DNA of 64,000 bases. It comes from Eunapius fragilis (Eukaryota > Porifera > Demospongiae > Spongillida > Spongillidae). The number at the start of each line of letters is the position of its first letter. The first letter of the stretch is position 1. Below the pieces are notes generated by a model that saw only the letters and a program-made list of their open reading frames with translations, was not told the origin of the DNA and made no database searches. The stretch spans positions 3,654,819 through 3,718,818 of the forward strand of contig OY811975.1 of NCBI GenBank assembly GCA_963681505.1. The letters run 5' to 3'. The position numbers and the translations under genes are program-made. Positions 32,776 through 43,996 of this stretch are shown piece by piece.

Positions 32776-33126
32776 TCATGCATACGTGTTTTGCATAGAC
32801 TTTTTATTCAAAGTTTTTTTCAAATTGTACATGCATCTATTCATATGTCTATGTCTAGAGCTCCTTCTTGAGTCTTTACTGGTACTTTCTCTCAGGACGA
32901 CCTCTCCAGGAGTGTCCCTCTTGGGAGTGCCTGTTTTTGTTTCTGCCCGGGTTTCTAGAAGGCATTGGGAGGTTATACACGTCTCACTGTGCATTTGGTC
33001 AATGTCATACCTTTGTTGGCTGGTTTTGGGCCTTTTTGGTGGTCTTTCACCATCTTCAAGTTTTGACTGAGAGCTTTGGTCTCTTTCCCTCTTGACAGCC
33101 TTGGCTTCAGTTTCAGCATGCTTCAA
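32776..33126 (-). pseudogene. Penelope-like N-terminal coding segment, second frame
   Basis: A lysine/arginine- and Ser/Thr-rich frame (KHAETEAKAVKRERDQSSQ, ERPPKRPKTSQQRY) that continues the N-terminal part of the Penelope ORF after a frameshift near 33123-33130. It runs into NVVNLSS, the usual region just before Penelope RT, after which a TAA near 32690 and a further shift break the frame. Such basic, poorly conserved leaders are usual for these elements. Confidence 0.6.
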
Positions 33127-34679
33127 GAGTTCCTCGTAGGAACCTCTGAGCGCCCTCCTCTGTCTGTGAGGAGGGAGTCTGAAATGCTCTCGAGCACCTT
33201 TCTTTGACAGTCTGCGATTGCCTCAGTTTTGCGGGCAATTTGTTTGGTGTAATGGCGTTTGGCAACGTCTATGTAGCCAAGTGTATTACGTCTAGTCTGC
33301 TCCTTCCACTCTGCTGCAGTTTCCTCGTCAGCGTCTATGAGCATCATACGGGGCTCCATAGTGAGTCCCTTAGGCAGCCGGTTAGTTTCTACTGTCTTGG
33401 CCAGGTGGTCTAGGTGGTGACTAGCATGGGCGATGTCTATCATGTATTTCTTCATATCTGCCATTCTAGTCTGTAGTTTGTTTCTGGCAGTGTCCATGAG
33501 GGATGGGGTACCACGCGGTGTAAGGTTTGGTGTACCACGGGAACTCCCGGTTGGGGAAGAGTGATGCATTGGTTGACAAATAGAACCCAGCAACCGTTCC
33601 ATCCTCATGCTCTCGTCTCTGAACGAGAGCGAGAGACCCCCACTAGTCCCCGCACAGTCCATGGCTGTGCTTCCGGGTTTTGGGCCATCGTCTTCAACAG
33701 AATCGTCAAGCTGAGAGGTGAAGAGCAGGAGGGAGGAAGACATTTCAGAATTAGGTTGAGTCCTGTATTTGACATCTAGGTTTAAACCATTTATTACAGT
33801 TTGCATGTTTTTTTCGTTATGTTTGAGGTCTGTTATATATGACCAAGTGGCAACACGTTTGTAATTTCGGTTTGGTACAAGCATGTATTCCGAGGGTTCC
33901 ATGTATATTTCGGGGGCATTTACAAATTTTAGTAACTCTCGTATGGGTTTTGTCACTGCAGCCATGTTAAGTATGAATTTTCCCACATAATTCAACACAC
34001 CAAGCAGCCTCTCAACACCTTTTTTATCATCTGGTGGTGGCATTTCTGCAATTGCTCGTACTTTTTCCTTATCTGGGGCTACCCCATTTGCACTGATTGT
34101 ATGCCCTAGATATGTTACTTCGGAAACATTGAACTTGCACTTATCTTTGTTCAGAGTAAGCCCTATGTCTTTACATCTTTGTAACACTGCTTGTAGGCAA
34201 CTGTTGTGTTCCTCTTCTGATGCACCCCAAACGAGCATGTCATCTATGTCTATTTCTACACCCGGTAGGTCACCAAAACACTGACACATGCGTTTTTGGA
34301 ACACCTCTTGTGCAGATTTCACTCCAAATGGCATTCTGGCAAAACAATATCGCCCAAAAGGAGTGCTAAATGTTGTGAGCAGCTGACTTTCTTCACCCGA
34401 TGGGATTTGCCAATATCCATTCTTTGCATCCAGCTTGGAGAACCGTTTTGCTCCTGACAACCTTGTGGTTATGTCTTCCAATGTTGGTAACTGGAAGTGT
34501 TCATGCTTGATTGCCTTGTTGAGTGGTCGAGGATCCAAACATATTCTCAGCTGTTTGGTTTTGTGTTTTTCCATGATCACTAAGGAGTTAGCCCAGTCGG
34601 TAGGAATTTCAACCTTCTTGATCACTCCCATGCGCTCCATATTGTCCAGTTCTTCTTTGATACGCTCTCGTAATGCCAC
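33123..34679 (-). pseudogene. Chimeric 518-codon ORF: gypsy RT fused in frame to Penelope N-terminus
   Basis: Residues 1 to about 250 are a Ty3/gypsy RT: ELDNMERMGVIKKVE, WANSLVIMEK, RICLDPRPLN, FSKLDAKNGYWQIP, RMPFGVKSAQEVFQKRM, EIDIDDMLVWG (the catalytic box reads IDDM with I for Y), TYLGHTISANGV, LLGVLNYVGKFI. At 33928 the frame passes without interruption into the Penelope segment (FVNAPEIYMEPSEYMLVP) and on through ITDLKHNEK, SQLDDSVEDDGPK, and a coiled-coil-like stretch to a stop at 33123. The join is the Penelope insertion boundary. The product would be a chance chimera; no sign that it is used. Confidence 0.85.
33591..33928 (-). repeat. Penelope-type terminal repeat, upstream copy
   Basis: Nearly identical direct copy of 30019-30357. 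Its outer boundary (33928) is the exact point where gypsy RT sequence begins. Confidence 0.88.
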
Positions 34680-35000
34680 CGGTTGATTCCTGAGAGGGCA
34701 GACAACTGGTTGGACATCATGATCACAATCCTGATTTTGTATGGTTCAGTGAGACACCCCAAACCCTGAAACACAGCCTCATATATTTTCCGTTCTTGTA
34801 ATGCTAGTGACCAGTCTAATTAGATCAAGTTCCTTGGAAGCTTGGAAACTGAGAATTGGGCACTGCTTTGTTTTGACAACAAAAAACTCCAATGAGCTCT
34901 TCTTACATCGCAGCTGACAGGTGCCTACTACTGTTAGCTTGTCACCTGAGTAACTAACTAAATGGACGAGTTGCGCGTAAGGTACAAAGAATTTAATCAT

Positions 35001-35737
35001 TGTTAATTACATCTGGACTGCTACTGTTTGAACGGAGCGCAACGTGTAATGCCGCCATCCTTTGGAAACCTTGCGAAATAAACAGCTGCTATGCCTGGCA
35101 CATGGTGCCAAGTGTGACAACAGCAAGTCCGGTGATCCAAATGCCTCCCTTCATTGATTCCCTACAAACCTACAAAGGCGGCTATCTATCTAGCTTTATA
35201 CCGTGTTTAACTTACAGCCAAAGAATGTAAAGCCTCACCGTCGCGTTTGCTCCATCAGACATTTTCCAAATAGCGAAGTGGATAACAACCCCGAAACCAC
35301 CCTCGGGGAAAAGGTTATCCTCCCCCCCCCCGCACCCCCTTGAGCAAGAGGGCTAAAAACCGAGAGGCCAATAAGCAGCTAATTCGACTATAGATTCTCT
35401 ATCGTCAACGTCAGTAACATCGGCACCATCAAGCATGCAGCAAGTTTGTGACAACATCCACCTTTAAACAACCAGCTGATTTCGGAGAACAACTAGTGGG
35501 TGTCTAGCAAGTGCATGAGTTGCCCAACAATGTTGACGATGCCTCACAGTCTGGCGCATTACCCATCGATGGGTTCAATCTAGCTCCCTTCAGACTGAAT
35601 CATTAGTTAATGCTCCAGTGTAACTCCCCGTATAGAAGAATATCTAGAAACTCAAAATACTTCCAGAAACGAATATGCACCTACACAGATTAACTTCAGG
35701 ATCGAATACGATGATTGCCTAGTTAGAGTCTATACTG
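35001..35737. other. Non-coding segment inside the composite element
   Basis: Lies between the gypsy linker and the right inverted repeat. A C tract is at about 35323-35340. No coding or repeat structure recognised. Confidence 0.4.
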
Positions 35738-36023
35738 GGTTCATATTTTTTTGGCCTTCTACAACTTCCTTGGTTCAGTTGTTAATGATCTGGAGTACTG
35801 GGGGTCAAAGGAGGGCGCTCATGTACGGAATTGAAAATAAAAACTAGATCCAGAAAAATCAACTGTTTATGGCGTTGGTGAAGCTAAGGCTAAATCTCAT
35901 GACTAAACATTACCGTTCCTTGGGCTGACAACTTTAAGACATAGAGACTAGCAGTCCGGACGTGACGTCATGTTCAATTAAATGTTTAATCAACATTCCA
36001 TCGCTTACACTCAACTGGTCCAT
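35738..36023 (-). repeat. 0.29-kb repeat, right inverted copy
   Basis: Reverse complement of 29733-30023. It ends four bases before the 5-bp duplication of the adjacent hAT-like element. Confidence 0.85.
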
Positions 36024-36031
36024 TGGTCTTT

Positions 36032-36725
36032 CAGTGTTTCCCCCAGAGCGTGGCGCTTCAATAGCTCCACGCTTATGAATAAAGGTGATTACTAGGTGTT
36101 AAGTAAACTGGGTAGATAGGTGATAAAGATTAGTATATGGGCCACTCTATAGCATATGCTGCGTGTAGAGCTCGTTCCTTAAAATTGTATACACTTTTTT
36201 TTCCGGACATGATCACGACTTATATAATCAGCTTGTTTATTCCTATGTCTAATAGTCAATATAAAAGTCTTTAGGAGGGATGTGCATGGTACAGTTGTCC
36301 AGATACCAGAACTGCTGCTCTCCTGGCATTAGCATATTTCACACAGAAGACCTGTCATGATTCCAGCTGTATCTTCAGTTGGAACTAGCCAGGGATAGTC
36401 TTCTTTCCACAATGAACAGTACCCTATTTTAAGACCTCCTCTGCGTTTTTTACGTACAGTTAAAATCTCTACTTCGCTTGACCTCATTGCCATTGCTATA
36501 ACACCTGAGCTATTGTGCTATGTTGCCTGGTTATATAGTACTAAAAACGCGCTGAGGGGGGTTTTGTTGGGATATAATTAGAAACATTTAATGATGTAAG
36601 GTATATAAATTAAAATTTAAAGAAACCACAGATGACAAAGCAACCAAGTGCTAATTAAATTCATAGCCCACACATTTATCACCTGGAATGCGCCACGCTA
36701 GAGCATGGCGCTGGGGGAAACACTG
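36032..36725 (-). mobile_element. Internally deleted hAT-like element, copy 2, 5-bp target duplication
   Basis: Ends CAGTGTTTCCCCCAG / CTGGGGGAAACACTG; TCTTT flanks both sides (36027-36031 and 36726-36730). It is the reverse-orientation relative of 18809-19669, keeps the N-terminal transposase part (36480-36283) and lacks the dimerisation part. It interrupts the gypsy protease region. Confidence 0.88.
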
Positions 36726-37756
36726 TCTTTACTGTGTTCAAACATGGCTTGTTGCATAACTGTTTGAAAGTATCCCATGGCAAGATGTTGACCTGGGATC
36801 CAGTGTCCACCTTAAATTTCACTTGAGCTCCATTCACAATAAGTGTAGTGAAGTATTCACTCCCGTCATCTTTGCCTCTTTTGATTATGCCTCCAACATA
36901 TTTAGCGTCCTCCGATTCTTCTTCATCCTCTGAGTGATGAACTGTGGCAACCTTTTTGGACCTGCACATGTGAGAAAAATCGTTCAACCGTCCACATTGA
37001 TAGCATTCTTTCATATAGCCGGACATTGTGATCTGTGATGTGTAAAGCCACATTTGCCACATGACCGCTGACTTACATCTTTCCGTTTCTCATTGTCCAG
37101 AGGATTGGATCTGACAGGTTTTTCATAATGAGGGGTTCGTTTCACAACTTGCACTACTGTTTCGGGTACTTCTTCACTGAGAAGTTTCATCTGCTTGTTT
37201 TATTTGGCAGATCAACATGGCTTTATCAAGTGATAGCTCTCAGTAGACGTCCTTTCACCTGTTCCGATGTTATGCCACATACCATTCGATCTCGTATCAT
37301 TTCATCTTCTAGGCTCCCAAATTTACAGTTCTTTGCCAGCAACTTTAGTATAACAACATATTGGTTGACCGTCTCCTCCTTTCCTTGGTTGCACATATTG
37401 AATTTATACCGCTCCATAGTGACATTCTGCTTTGAATTGCAATATTCCTCAAACTTTGTGAATAGCACATCTAACTTGTCCTTTTCCGCGTCAGTTATCG
37501 TCATGGTGTAATAAATGTCCCTACCCGACTGACCAATCAGATACAAAAAGGTGCCGCACCTTTCTTTTTCAGTCTTCTCTGACATACTGAATTGCAAGTA
37601 TAACGCCATTGCTTGTCTCCATTTCCGCCATTTTTCCTGAATTGAAACACTGTCCGTGGTAGAGAGGTCGAGCTCACTAGGCGCTTTCAAAAATTCCATC
37701 CCACTTCTAACACCATGTGTTGTTTCAGTAGAAATACGAGAACTAGCCCAATTCAA

Positions 37757-38129
37757 ATAGATATCAACTCAGATCAAAACACACTGCACGCTCAAAACCA
37801 AATCCAAAATCTCTCATCTAATCACGTGTGGCCTCCACGTCCACCGCGCCAAACCCAAACCGTTGGCTGACACTCCTTCCACCCCCATTGGTCTGCCAAT
37901 CGCCTTGTAGCAGCTGGGAAGGGTCAGAAGTGTATGCTATCAAGTATTGGACGTCCCTCCACGCTTAAATCTAATAATGATAATTAACTATTCTATTACA
38001 GGTTGCATTCCACCATCATTAAACAATGTTAATTTATACTTCATACCTCATATGGTGCTTATATTATGTTTACATGGTTATATTGCTATTACATTTAAAT
38101 GGTCTACACCCTCAATGTGTACACAGAGC
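37757..38129. other. Flank of the gypsy gag; LTR not recognised
   Basis: The 5' LTR and primer-binding site of the minus-strand gypsy should lie here, but with no second copy in the window they cannot be delimited. Confidence 0.35.
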
Positions 38130-38305
38130 GTTTACTGACTGTAAGAGAGGCTTGTAGTGTAAGGTAGGCTTGTGGTGCATGGGAGGCTTGTGGTGCATGG
38201 GAGGCTTGTGGTATAAGGGAGGCTTGTGGTATAAGGGTAAGGGAGCAGTAGTAGGCTTGGGAAACAGCAGGCTTGTGGTGTAAGGGTCTGTAGGCTTGTG
38301 GTGAG
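38130..38305. repeat. GGAGGCTTGTGG minisatellite
   Basis: Seven to eight imperfect tandem units of about 20-21 bp built on GAGGCTTGTGGT followed by GCATGG or ATAAGG. Pro/His frames on the minus strand come from it. Confidence 0.85.
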
Positions 38306-38646
38306 GTTGAAGCATCTCTTACATATAAACCCATGCATGCAGATGAGTACTCTTTTGACGCATCGCTCTTCGCTCCTCCAGCATCACGATTAGATCAAAT
38401 AGTACAGCTCGAGCTGCCACAGTGAATCCTCCCAACTTGTTCTATAATATTATTCATAGCAGACAATTAGGCATCCGCATTGAATATATAATTTCTTCCA
38501 TGACACACACCCTCTTATGTCCGCCCCTGCAATGGCCAACTAGGTAGCACATTACATTACGAACAAATTAATTACAGACCAAATGCAGAAATCTCCAGCG
38601 ATATTGTCAGCGATATTCCCCCATGTGTGCCGGGCCTAACTTACTC
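38306..38646. other. No gene supported
   Basis: AT-rich segment between a minisatellite and the next minus-strand gene; nothing recognised. Confidence 0.45.
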
Positions 38647-39530
38647 TTACTGTGCTGGGACACTTACATTGTGGTGCATGACTTCAGGTGTTCGGACAAT
38701 GTATGCCTTGGAATCATTTTCTGACGGCATAAGCACTTCTCCTTTCTCACAATCTACAAGTGCATAACATGTATATGAAATGCATTGCAAATGCAATAAT
38801 AAGCATTGATAAATACATACCTCCTCCATTGGGGTCAGACATGAGGTTTGTAGAGACTTCTGCAGCGGTCGAATGAATATCTTCGAGTTTCCGACTACAC
38901 TTTTTAGATATTCCGCACAGTATCCTTCAGGTGGGCATGGGATAACATTGAGACCTTTTCCAGTTTCTTGGACTGTAATGAGAAGATCATAGCCCCCCTG
39001 TGTCCGCCAGTGGAGGGAATTGGGATTATCCATGCTTTCGGGGTCTCCGTTAAGGTGGACCGGAAAACGCTTTTCTCCAAGTCCAGCTAGCTTTAGTTCC
39101 ATCCTGAGCATGGCTGGCGGAGCCCAGCAGGCAACCCAGGCAATTGCCTGGGTAGATTTTTGGGCTTACATATAGTTTTAAAGCTTCCGCCCCCCCCCCC
39201 CCCCCCCCCTTCTTGGCACCCCTCCTCATGCCTGGGTTGAATTTTAGACCTTCCGCCGGCTCTGCTGAGATGCATCAGCCATACATACGAATGTGTGTGT
39301 CCATTGTTTCTCCATTTTCTTGGTAGGCCTATCTACAAGGGCGCGTTTTCTGCTTCCCGTGAAGACGAGGACCGAACAGCGACCGCAATTGATCAGAAGT
39401 GGACGTTGGAACTCTCGATACGGATCCTCTGCTGCTAGGAGTTGTCATGGGATCACGATTCCTGACCAGTCCTTGTGACAGAGGAAGGATAGTACTAGGA
39501 GTAGTCGCCGCTGCAGTCACACTTAAATGA
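38647..39530 (-). CDS. Unrecognised spliced gene, partial
   Basis: Exon-like blocks on the minus strand: Ser/Thr-rich block (about 39523-39340, TTPSTILPLSQGL, TPSSRGSVSRVPTS), then 39104-38823 (MELKLAGLGEKRFPVHLNG, LHWRTQGGYDLLITVQETGK, IFIRPLQKSLQ), ending at donor GAG/GTATGT, and 38757-38670 (CEKGEVLMPSENDSKAYIVR), ending at donor AAT/GTAAGT. Composition and splice borders look like a real gene; I do not recognise the family. A small hAT-like MITE (39109-39264) sits directly against the second block and has separated it from upstream sequence, so this gene may be damaged or may use an alternative exon. Confidence 0.4.
39109..39264. mobile_element. Short hAT-like MITE with 5-bp target duplication
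   Basis: Ends CATGGCTGGCGGA and TCCGCCGGCTCTG, approximate inverted repeats; CTGAG flanks both sides (39104-39108 and 39265-39269). It contains inverted AACCCAGGCA blocks and a poly-C tract. The same 5-bp duplication length is seen at the two CAGTGTTTCCC elements. Confidence 0.65.
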
Positions 39531-39563
39531 TGAAATATACCATGCAGTATATGTATGCCCGGG

Positions 39564-40271
39564 CAGGGGTCGAAATACCGGGTGCACACCTGCACTGGTG
39601 CAGGTACATTTCCCAAAGAGCAGGTTCATTTTGCCCTATACCTGCACTGCGTGCAGGTGGCTTGCCCGACGATAAAACGATACAGTTATATTGTTTACTA
39701 GCCATGCTTGTAATAGTGCTACATCTAGCGCTAGCGATTGCAAGTATAAATTTACATTTACAAGCAATTGGCTGAGAACGCGCACGCACAATAACGCAAA
39801 TATGCATTAATTTGTTAATTGAATAATATTAATCGATATTCCGTACGACAATAAGAGTACACCACGGCAGCGTTCAGTTCTGTTGCTAGTTTTGCATGAA
39901 TGCTTTAGGCTAGATCAAGCTCCCACCATGCTGCTGTCAACGAGCAGAATGCGCATATCGCGAGTTGCTCCGTTTCATTATGAATGTCATTAAAAACGAG
40001 ACTCGCCGTTACATGTACTATTCCATGCAGCGGCACTCCTGACGATCAAATCGTTAATTCTATTGTCATTATATATCGAAATACAAGTCAAAAGTTCATA
40101 CGTGGTTGTGGTGGATCATGAAAATAGATGAAGCATTTAGTGTAGTAAATGTTATATGGTACCTACGTGCATGTACAGTTAGAGTGCAGGTGGGGCCAGC
40201 TAGGTGCAGGTAGGTCCAATATGTCACCTGCACCATGTGCAGGTGACTTTTAAAAAGTATTTCGACCCCTG
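39564..40271. mobile_element. hAT-like non-autonomous element, 0.7 kb
   Basis: Left end CAGGGGTCGAAATACC, right end GTATTTCGACCCCTG. Both arms continue with repeats of a CACCTGCA/TGCAGGT motif. No clear target duplication and no transposase frame. The CAG...CTG ends and the G-rich terminus fit hAT-like elements. Confidence 0.75.
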
Positions 40272-41028
40272 TATGGTGCAAAAGGAGCCTGAAATCATAC
40301 CTCGATTTCTTTGCAAATCCCGTACAACCTAATTGCAGGCCCTTTGCAAAATTTCCGACGTAGTCGCCACAATATGATTGTCCGCTTCCATTTTCCAGCC
40401 CTCGTATGTAACTGCAATAATGCCACGTGGAGAAATTAAAATTTAGAATATATATCCCTAATACCCACATTTCCACAAAATTAATGAAATTCATTATCTC
40501 GTCATGCTGCGCTTATTAAAAATCAAGTTTAATTGCAGACATGGGGGAGGGGGGGGGCATTTTGGGCAGATGCCCCCCCCCCTCCTCCCCGTTTTATGGC
40601 ACCCCCCACACGCACACAATCCTCGACGCTTAATTAAGCGCCTCTGTGTGAAGTTATACCGCCCAGCCGTATTACATCATTCAAAATATATCGTTGGTTC
40701 GAACACAAAGTGAAAGCTAAGAAAGCTGAGAATCGAAAATCTAAGTTGCAACGTCAACTGCATTCAAGCCCGCAATCCGTTGCATCGATAAAGTAGTGTT
40801 TTGCACCATCGAACTCGAGCGAGCCATTTCGCTGCATCACCAGATCAACCATGGAGTGCGCAATGCATACACAAATTAAATCAATCATAATATTCCCTTG
40901 TTCTATTCTCACAGATGATCCTTCATGCACCATACTCAGTTCTGATTCCAATCGTCATGCAGTTGCACACGTTTTGCCTCCGATGTCTCCTGTGTCCCCC
41001 CCCCCCCCACACACACACACCTCATCCA
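40272..41028. other. Possible exon and homopolymer tracts, unresolved
   Basis: A minus-strand segment near 40420-40305 ends in a GAG/GTATGA donor and may be an exon, but no frame is convincing. G and C tracts at about 40541-40595 and 40999-41010. Confidence 0.3.
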
Positions 41029-41528
41029 ACCATTGCGTTTGATTAGCGAGCGTGTAGGCATGCAGCTTCGTATGGTGAAATGGTCGTCAAACGCTCGGAT
41101 ACATATTAATTATATACAAGAAAAGCTGGAAATGGTTCAATCAAACAATACATCAGTATCTCAGGCACACACACAGGTAGAGTTGTGAGGCCAGGCGTAA
41201 CAGAGCTATAGTGAGGCCATGCAAGGGTAACAGCCATGGCGAGGCCTGGGGTAACAGAACCATAGCGAGGCCTGGGGTAACAGAGCTATAGTGAGGCCTG
41301 GGGTAACAGCTATAGTGAGGCCTGGGGTAACAGAGCCATAGTAAGGCCAGAGGTAACCCTCCCCCCCCCCCCCTAATCCCCGCCAACATTGCGTTTGATT
41401 AGCGAGCTGAGCATGTAGACATGCAGCTTCGTATGGTGAAATGGTCGCCAAACGCTCAGATACATATTAATTTTACAAGACAAGCTGCATGGAAATGGTT
41501 CAATCCAACAATAAATCAGTATCTCAGT
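41029..41528. repeat. Direct duplication of about 140 bp flanking a minisatellite
   Basis: Segments 41029-41165 and 41388-41528 are about 90 percent alike (GCGTTTGATTAGCGAGC, ATGCAGCTTCGTATGGTGAA, TCAGTATCTCAG). Between them, 41187-41355 is a tandem array of a 22-27-bp unit around GAGGCCTGGGGTAACAG. A poly-C tract precedes each duplicate. Confidence 0.82.
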
Positions 41529-41709
41529 CACATGCACGGGAAGAGCAACACCATTTGTCCTCATGCAGTGTTGGGAAGTGTGAGAATACCAACACATTTG
41601 ATAATGAACCATTTGTGACAGTTGTCACATTGCACCAAGTCTCCGTAAAAGCAGTGTCAGGCATCATACACGCACAATAAACATAAATATCCTTAGGGAT
41701 CGTTGCAGT

Positions 41710-42416
41710 GTTTGGTTATACCAAACCATTAGTTTGAGGATGGCACCGTAAATTGAAACAGTACTGCATTGACTCTGTTCACAAATTCACGTCCTTGATC
41801 TGATATGGTGACATTGGTGCAACCATGCCTGTAAGAAGTTACATGTTATGATATGCTTATATGCGTATAGCCTTAATTATATGTAAACTGAATTAATAAT
41901 TCATATACATTTGCTTGCATATAATCCTATACAGAAACTCTGCAACTAGCTGTTCTTGCATCTAGTCTTGTCAACTATAGGCTCAGCCTCAGGCCACTTA
42001 CTGTAGAAAAGCAATCAACTAAGGTGATGATGTAACAATTGCCTTGTTCAGTTTTTGGGAGAGGATCTATTCCAACCTAAATTGATACATGCATGCATTT
42101 ACTTAAGGTAGTCTTGATTGCAACTAACTTGATGCCAATCACTAGGTTGTATTCTATTCCAACCTAAATTGATACATGCATGCATTTACTTAAGGTAGTC
42201 TTGATTGCAACTAACTTGATGCCAATCACTAGGTTGTATAGGTATATTGGATGCAGAGGGGCTACGGTCTTCATGGACTTGGCACCATTGGTGCTGTGGC
42301 AAACATCGCACGTCTTAACGAATTCATGCACCTATATACATCTTTCATCTGCGTCTTCCACAAGAACCTCGATGAAACCTTAATTTTCTCTTGTTTTATC
42401 CCTTCCCAGGTGTCCA
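41710..42416 (-). pseudogene. Gypsy-type integrase remnant
   Basis: On the minus strand: VHEFVKTCDVCHSTNGAK (second half of the H-C zinc-binding region, near 42330), VGIDPLPKTEQGNCYIITLV then DCFS (first catalytic Asp region, near 42065-42010), and after a spacer TNVTISDQGREFVNRVNAVL (second catalytic Asp region, near 41800). The blocks are collinear but separated by non-coding spacers, which could be introns or decay. A perfect 87-bp tandem duplication sits between the first two blocks. No LTRs found. Confidence 0.65.
42066..42239. repeat. Perfect 87-bp tandem duplication
   Basis: Copies 42066-42152 and 42153-42239 are identical as read (TCTATTCCAACCTAAATTGA at both starts). Identity implies a recent event within an otherwise decayed integrase remnant. 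Confidence 0.93.
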
Positions 42417-42490
42417 GCTATATATAAAAAGCGCTATTATGATTATTGGATCGATCCTAGCTTGAGTCAGTGTTAATCCTTGGACACTTT

Positions 42491-42620
42491 TCGGGCGCTT
42501 GGTTATCGACGTTGGTAGATCTATACCAACCGTTTAGTACACGCAAAGACCAAGACTAATGCAAAAGCTGAAATTAGTTGGTTTCGATCATGAAGTACTA
42601 ATTCGATAACCAAGCCCCGA
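42491..42620. mobile_element. Small TIR element, 130 bp
   Basis: Left end TCGGGCGCTTGGTTATCGA and right end the near complement TCGATAACCAAGCCCCGA; one mismatch and one gap. Non-coding; no target duplication recognised. Confidence 0.6.
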
Positions 42621-43556
42621 TGCGTACGTATGTACGTGTACTGCAGTCATGCTCACTTTTTTTGGACGAATGGCATGAATGAAGGATTCGTTCTATTTCT
42701 TCTATGCCTGTAGGAATTTGAAGATATTCAATTTTCCCTCTTTCTTTATCCCATTTTGCGGTATAGTATACGCGCCGCTACCAACCGCATAGTCTACACA
42801 CTTGAGCTCCGCCTTGCTTTAGGTCCTTGTGATACCATGCGCAGAGGATATATAACTAAGTACCATACTCCAGAAAGCTGAAATGCATGGCATCGTACTC
42901 TTCTTCATCCATAATGCTGCAGCTGACTACTGAAAGCTAATAGCTACTAGCAGTTGCAAAGCGCACCACGTGCAACTTAGAAGGGCGGAGGGGACAATAT
43001 TCAGGCAGGGTTGCCGAAAGTCAGGCCAAGCTCCGGCCTGTGACTTGAAGGTCAGGCCAGGGCTCCGGCGGCGCGCCGTAGCGTTTTAGTCTTTATTACA
43101 AACCGCAGTTTGTGTTTGAGTGAATATAACCTATTTAGTTCGATCTATTACAGAGGAAACTACCTTATAATAATTCTTACTTCATTTAGATTCTTTAAAT
43201 TTTAAGGTGATATAATCCATCTGTAGATGTAAAATACAGCCAGCTATCCTCATTGCGGAATGCAGAAAATTATTCCTGCTGCTGCGATGATTTCCTTAAT
43301 CTTTTTCGTTAGAGGATGACTATTGCAAGTCGCTGTATTATAACTTTCGCTGGCTTCAGATCAGCTAGACATGCATTACAAGCCTTCGTGCAAGTGGTAG
43401 ACTTGTACAAAGTAATTCGAGTCGTTCTAATGCCGGTACAGACAACACTTGTATAGCTATCATCCAGCAATGTATACAGCCGAGGAGTATTATACTAAGT
43501 TCCACCTCTGTTCAGGTATATACACACTGAGACAAGTACATATAAATGAAGGCATG
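42621..43556. other. No gene supported
   Basis: AT-rich except for a GC-rich inverted patch near 43020-43085 (GTCAGGCC and GGCCTG repeats), probably a transposon end without a visible partner. Confidence 0.45.
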
Positions 43557-43996
43557 CTAGTAATCTGAACTGTACCTCCGGTAATGTCTCCAACTGATAA
43601 GATCGGAACTAAGAGGATGATTATTCCATCCTTCTTTGAAGACTTGAAAGCTCCTGTTGATGCGCTTTAAGAAAACATAATGCAAACAAAACAGATGTAT
43701 TTCATCATCCATATCCCAAAAACCTTCATTTTCAAGGGTATGGAAGAGGTTATTATACATAACAGTGCATTGGCTGAAGACATCCAACAATGCGTTGATT
43801 ATGAACACTGCGACCAGTTATGAAGCTTCCTCTTCCATGTCCTCGTAATGGATGTTCCAACATGAGCCTGGCCACCTCTCTGTTTTCTCCACCTCTATCT
43901 GAACGTACTCGACTTGGGAGACCTAACTCTTTAACAGCATCGACAAAAAGATCTCTTACTGTGTCTGCCCGATTGTTGTCAGAACAATGTAGATAT

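Larger units (their letters stand above)
30019..33928 (-). mobile_element. Penelope-like retroelement with direct terminal repeats and ribozyme
   Basis: Reads on the minus strand: upstream repeat (33928-33591), N-terminal coding part, RT ORF (32531-30909), hammerhead motif, a further coding block (30676-30358), downstream repeat (30357-30019). The two 338-bp direct repeats are nearly identical. Such LTR-like repeats and internal hammerheads are known in Penelope-like elements. Its 5' end fuses into a gypsy RT and its 3' end into the inverted 0.29-kb repeat. No GIY-YIG endonuclease was recognised after the RT. Confidence 0.88.
33929..37756 (-). mobile_element. Ty3/gypsy retrotransposon remnant, interrupted by three other elements
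   Basis: From the minus-strand 5' side: gag (37756-37226, KAPSELDLSTTDSVSIQEKW and FSMSEKTEKERCGTFLYLIG), two zinc-knuckle-like blocks (about 37070-36980, ECYQCGR then CRS), protease (VKFKVDTGSQVNILPW, 36830-36780), a hAT insertion (36032-36725), the inverted 0.29-kb repeat (35738-36023), an RT-proximal linker (35000-34779, LVSYSGDKLTVVGTCQL), RT (34679-33929), then the Penelope insertion. RNase H, integrase and LTRs were not found. Frameshifts occur between blocks. Confidence 0.8.

Noticed and set aside
38104..38338. Regularly repeated array as a possible CRISPR
   Set aside because: Units are about 20-21 bp in direct tandem with no unique spacers; eukaryotic minisatellite.
41153..41451. Leu/Pro/Tyr repeat frames on the minus strand
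   Set aside because: By-products of the GAGGCCTGGGGTAACAG minisatellite.
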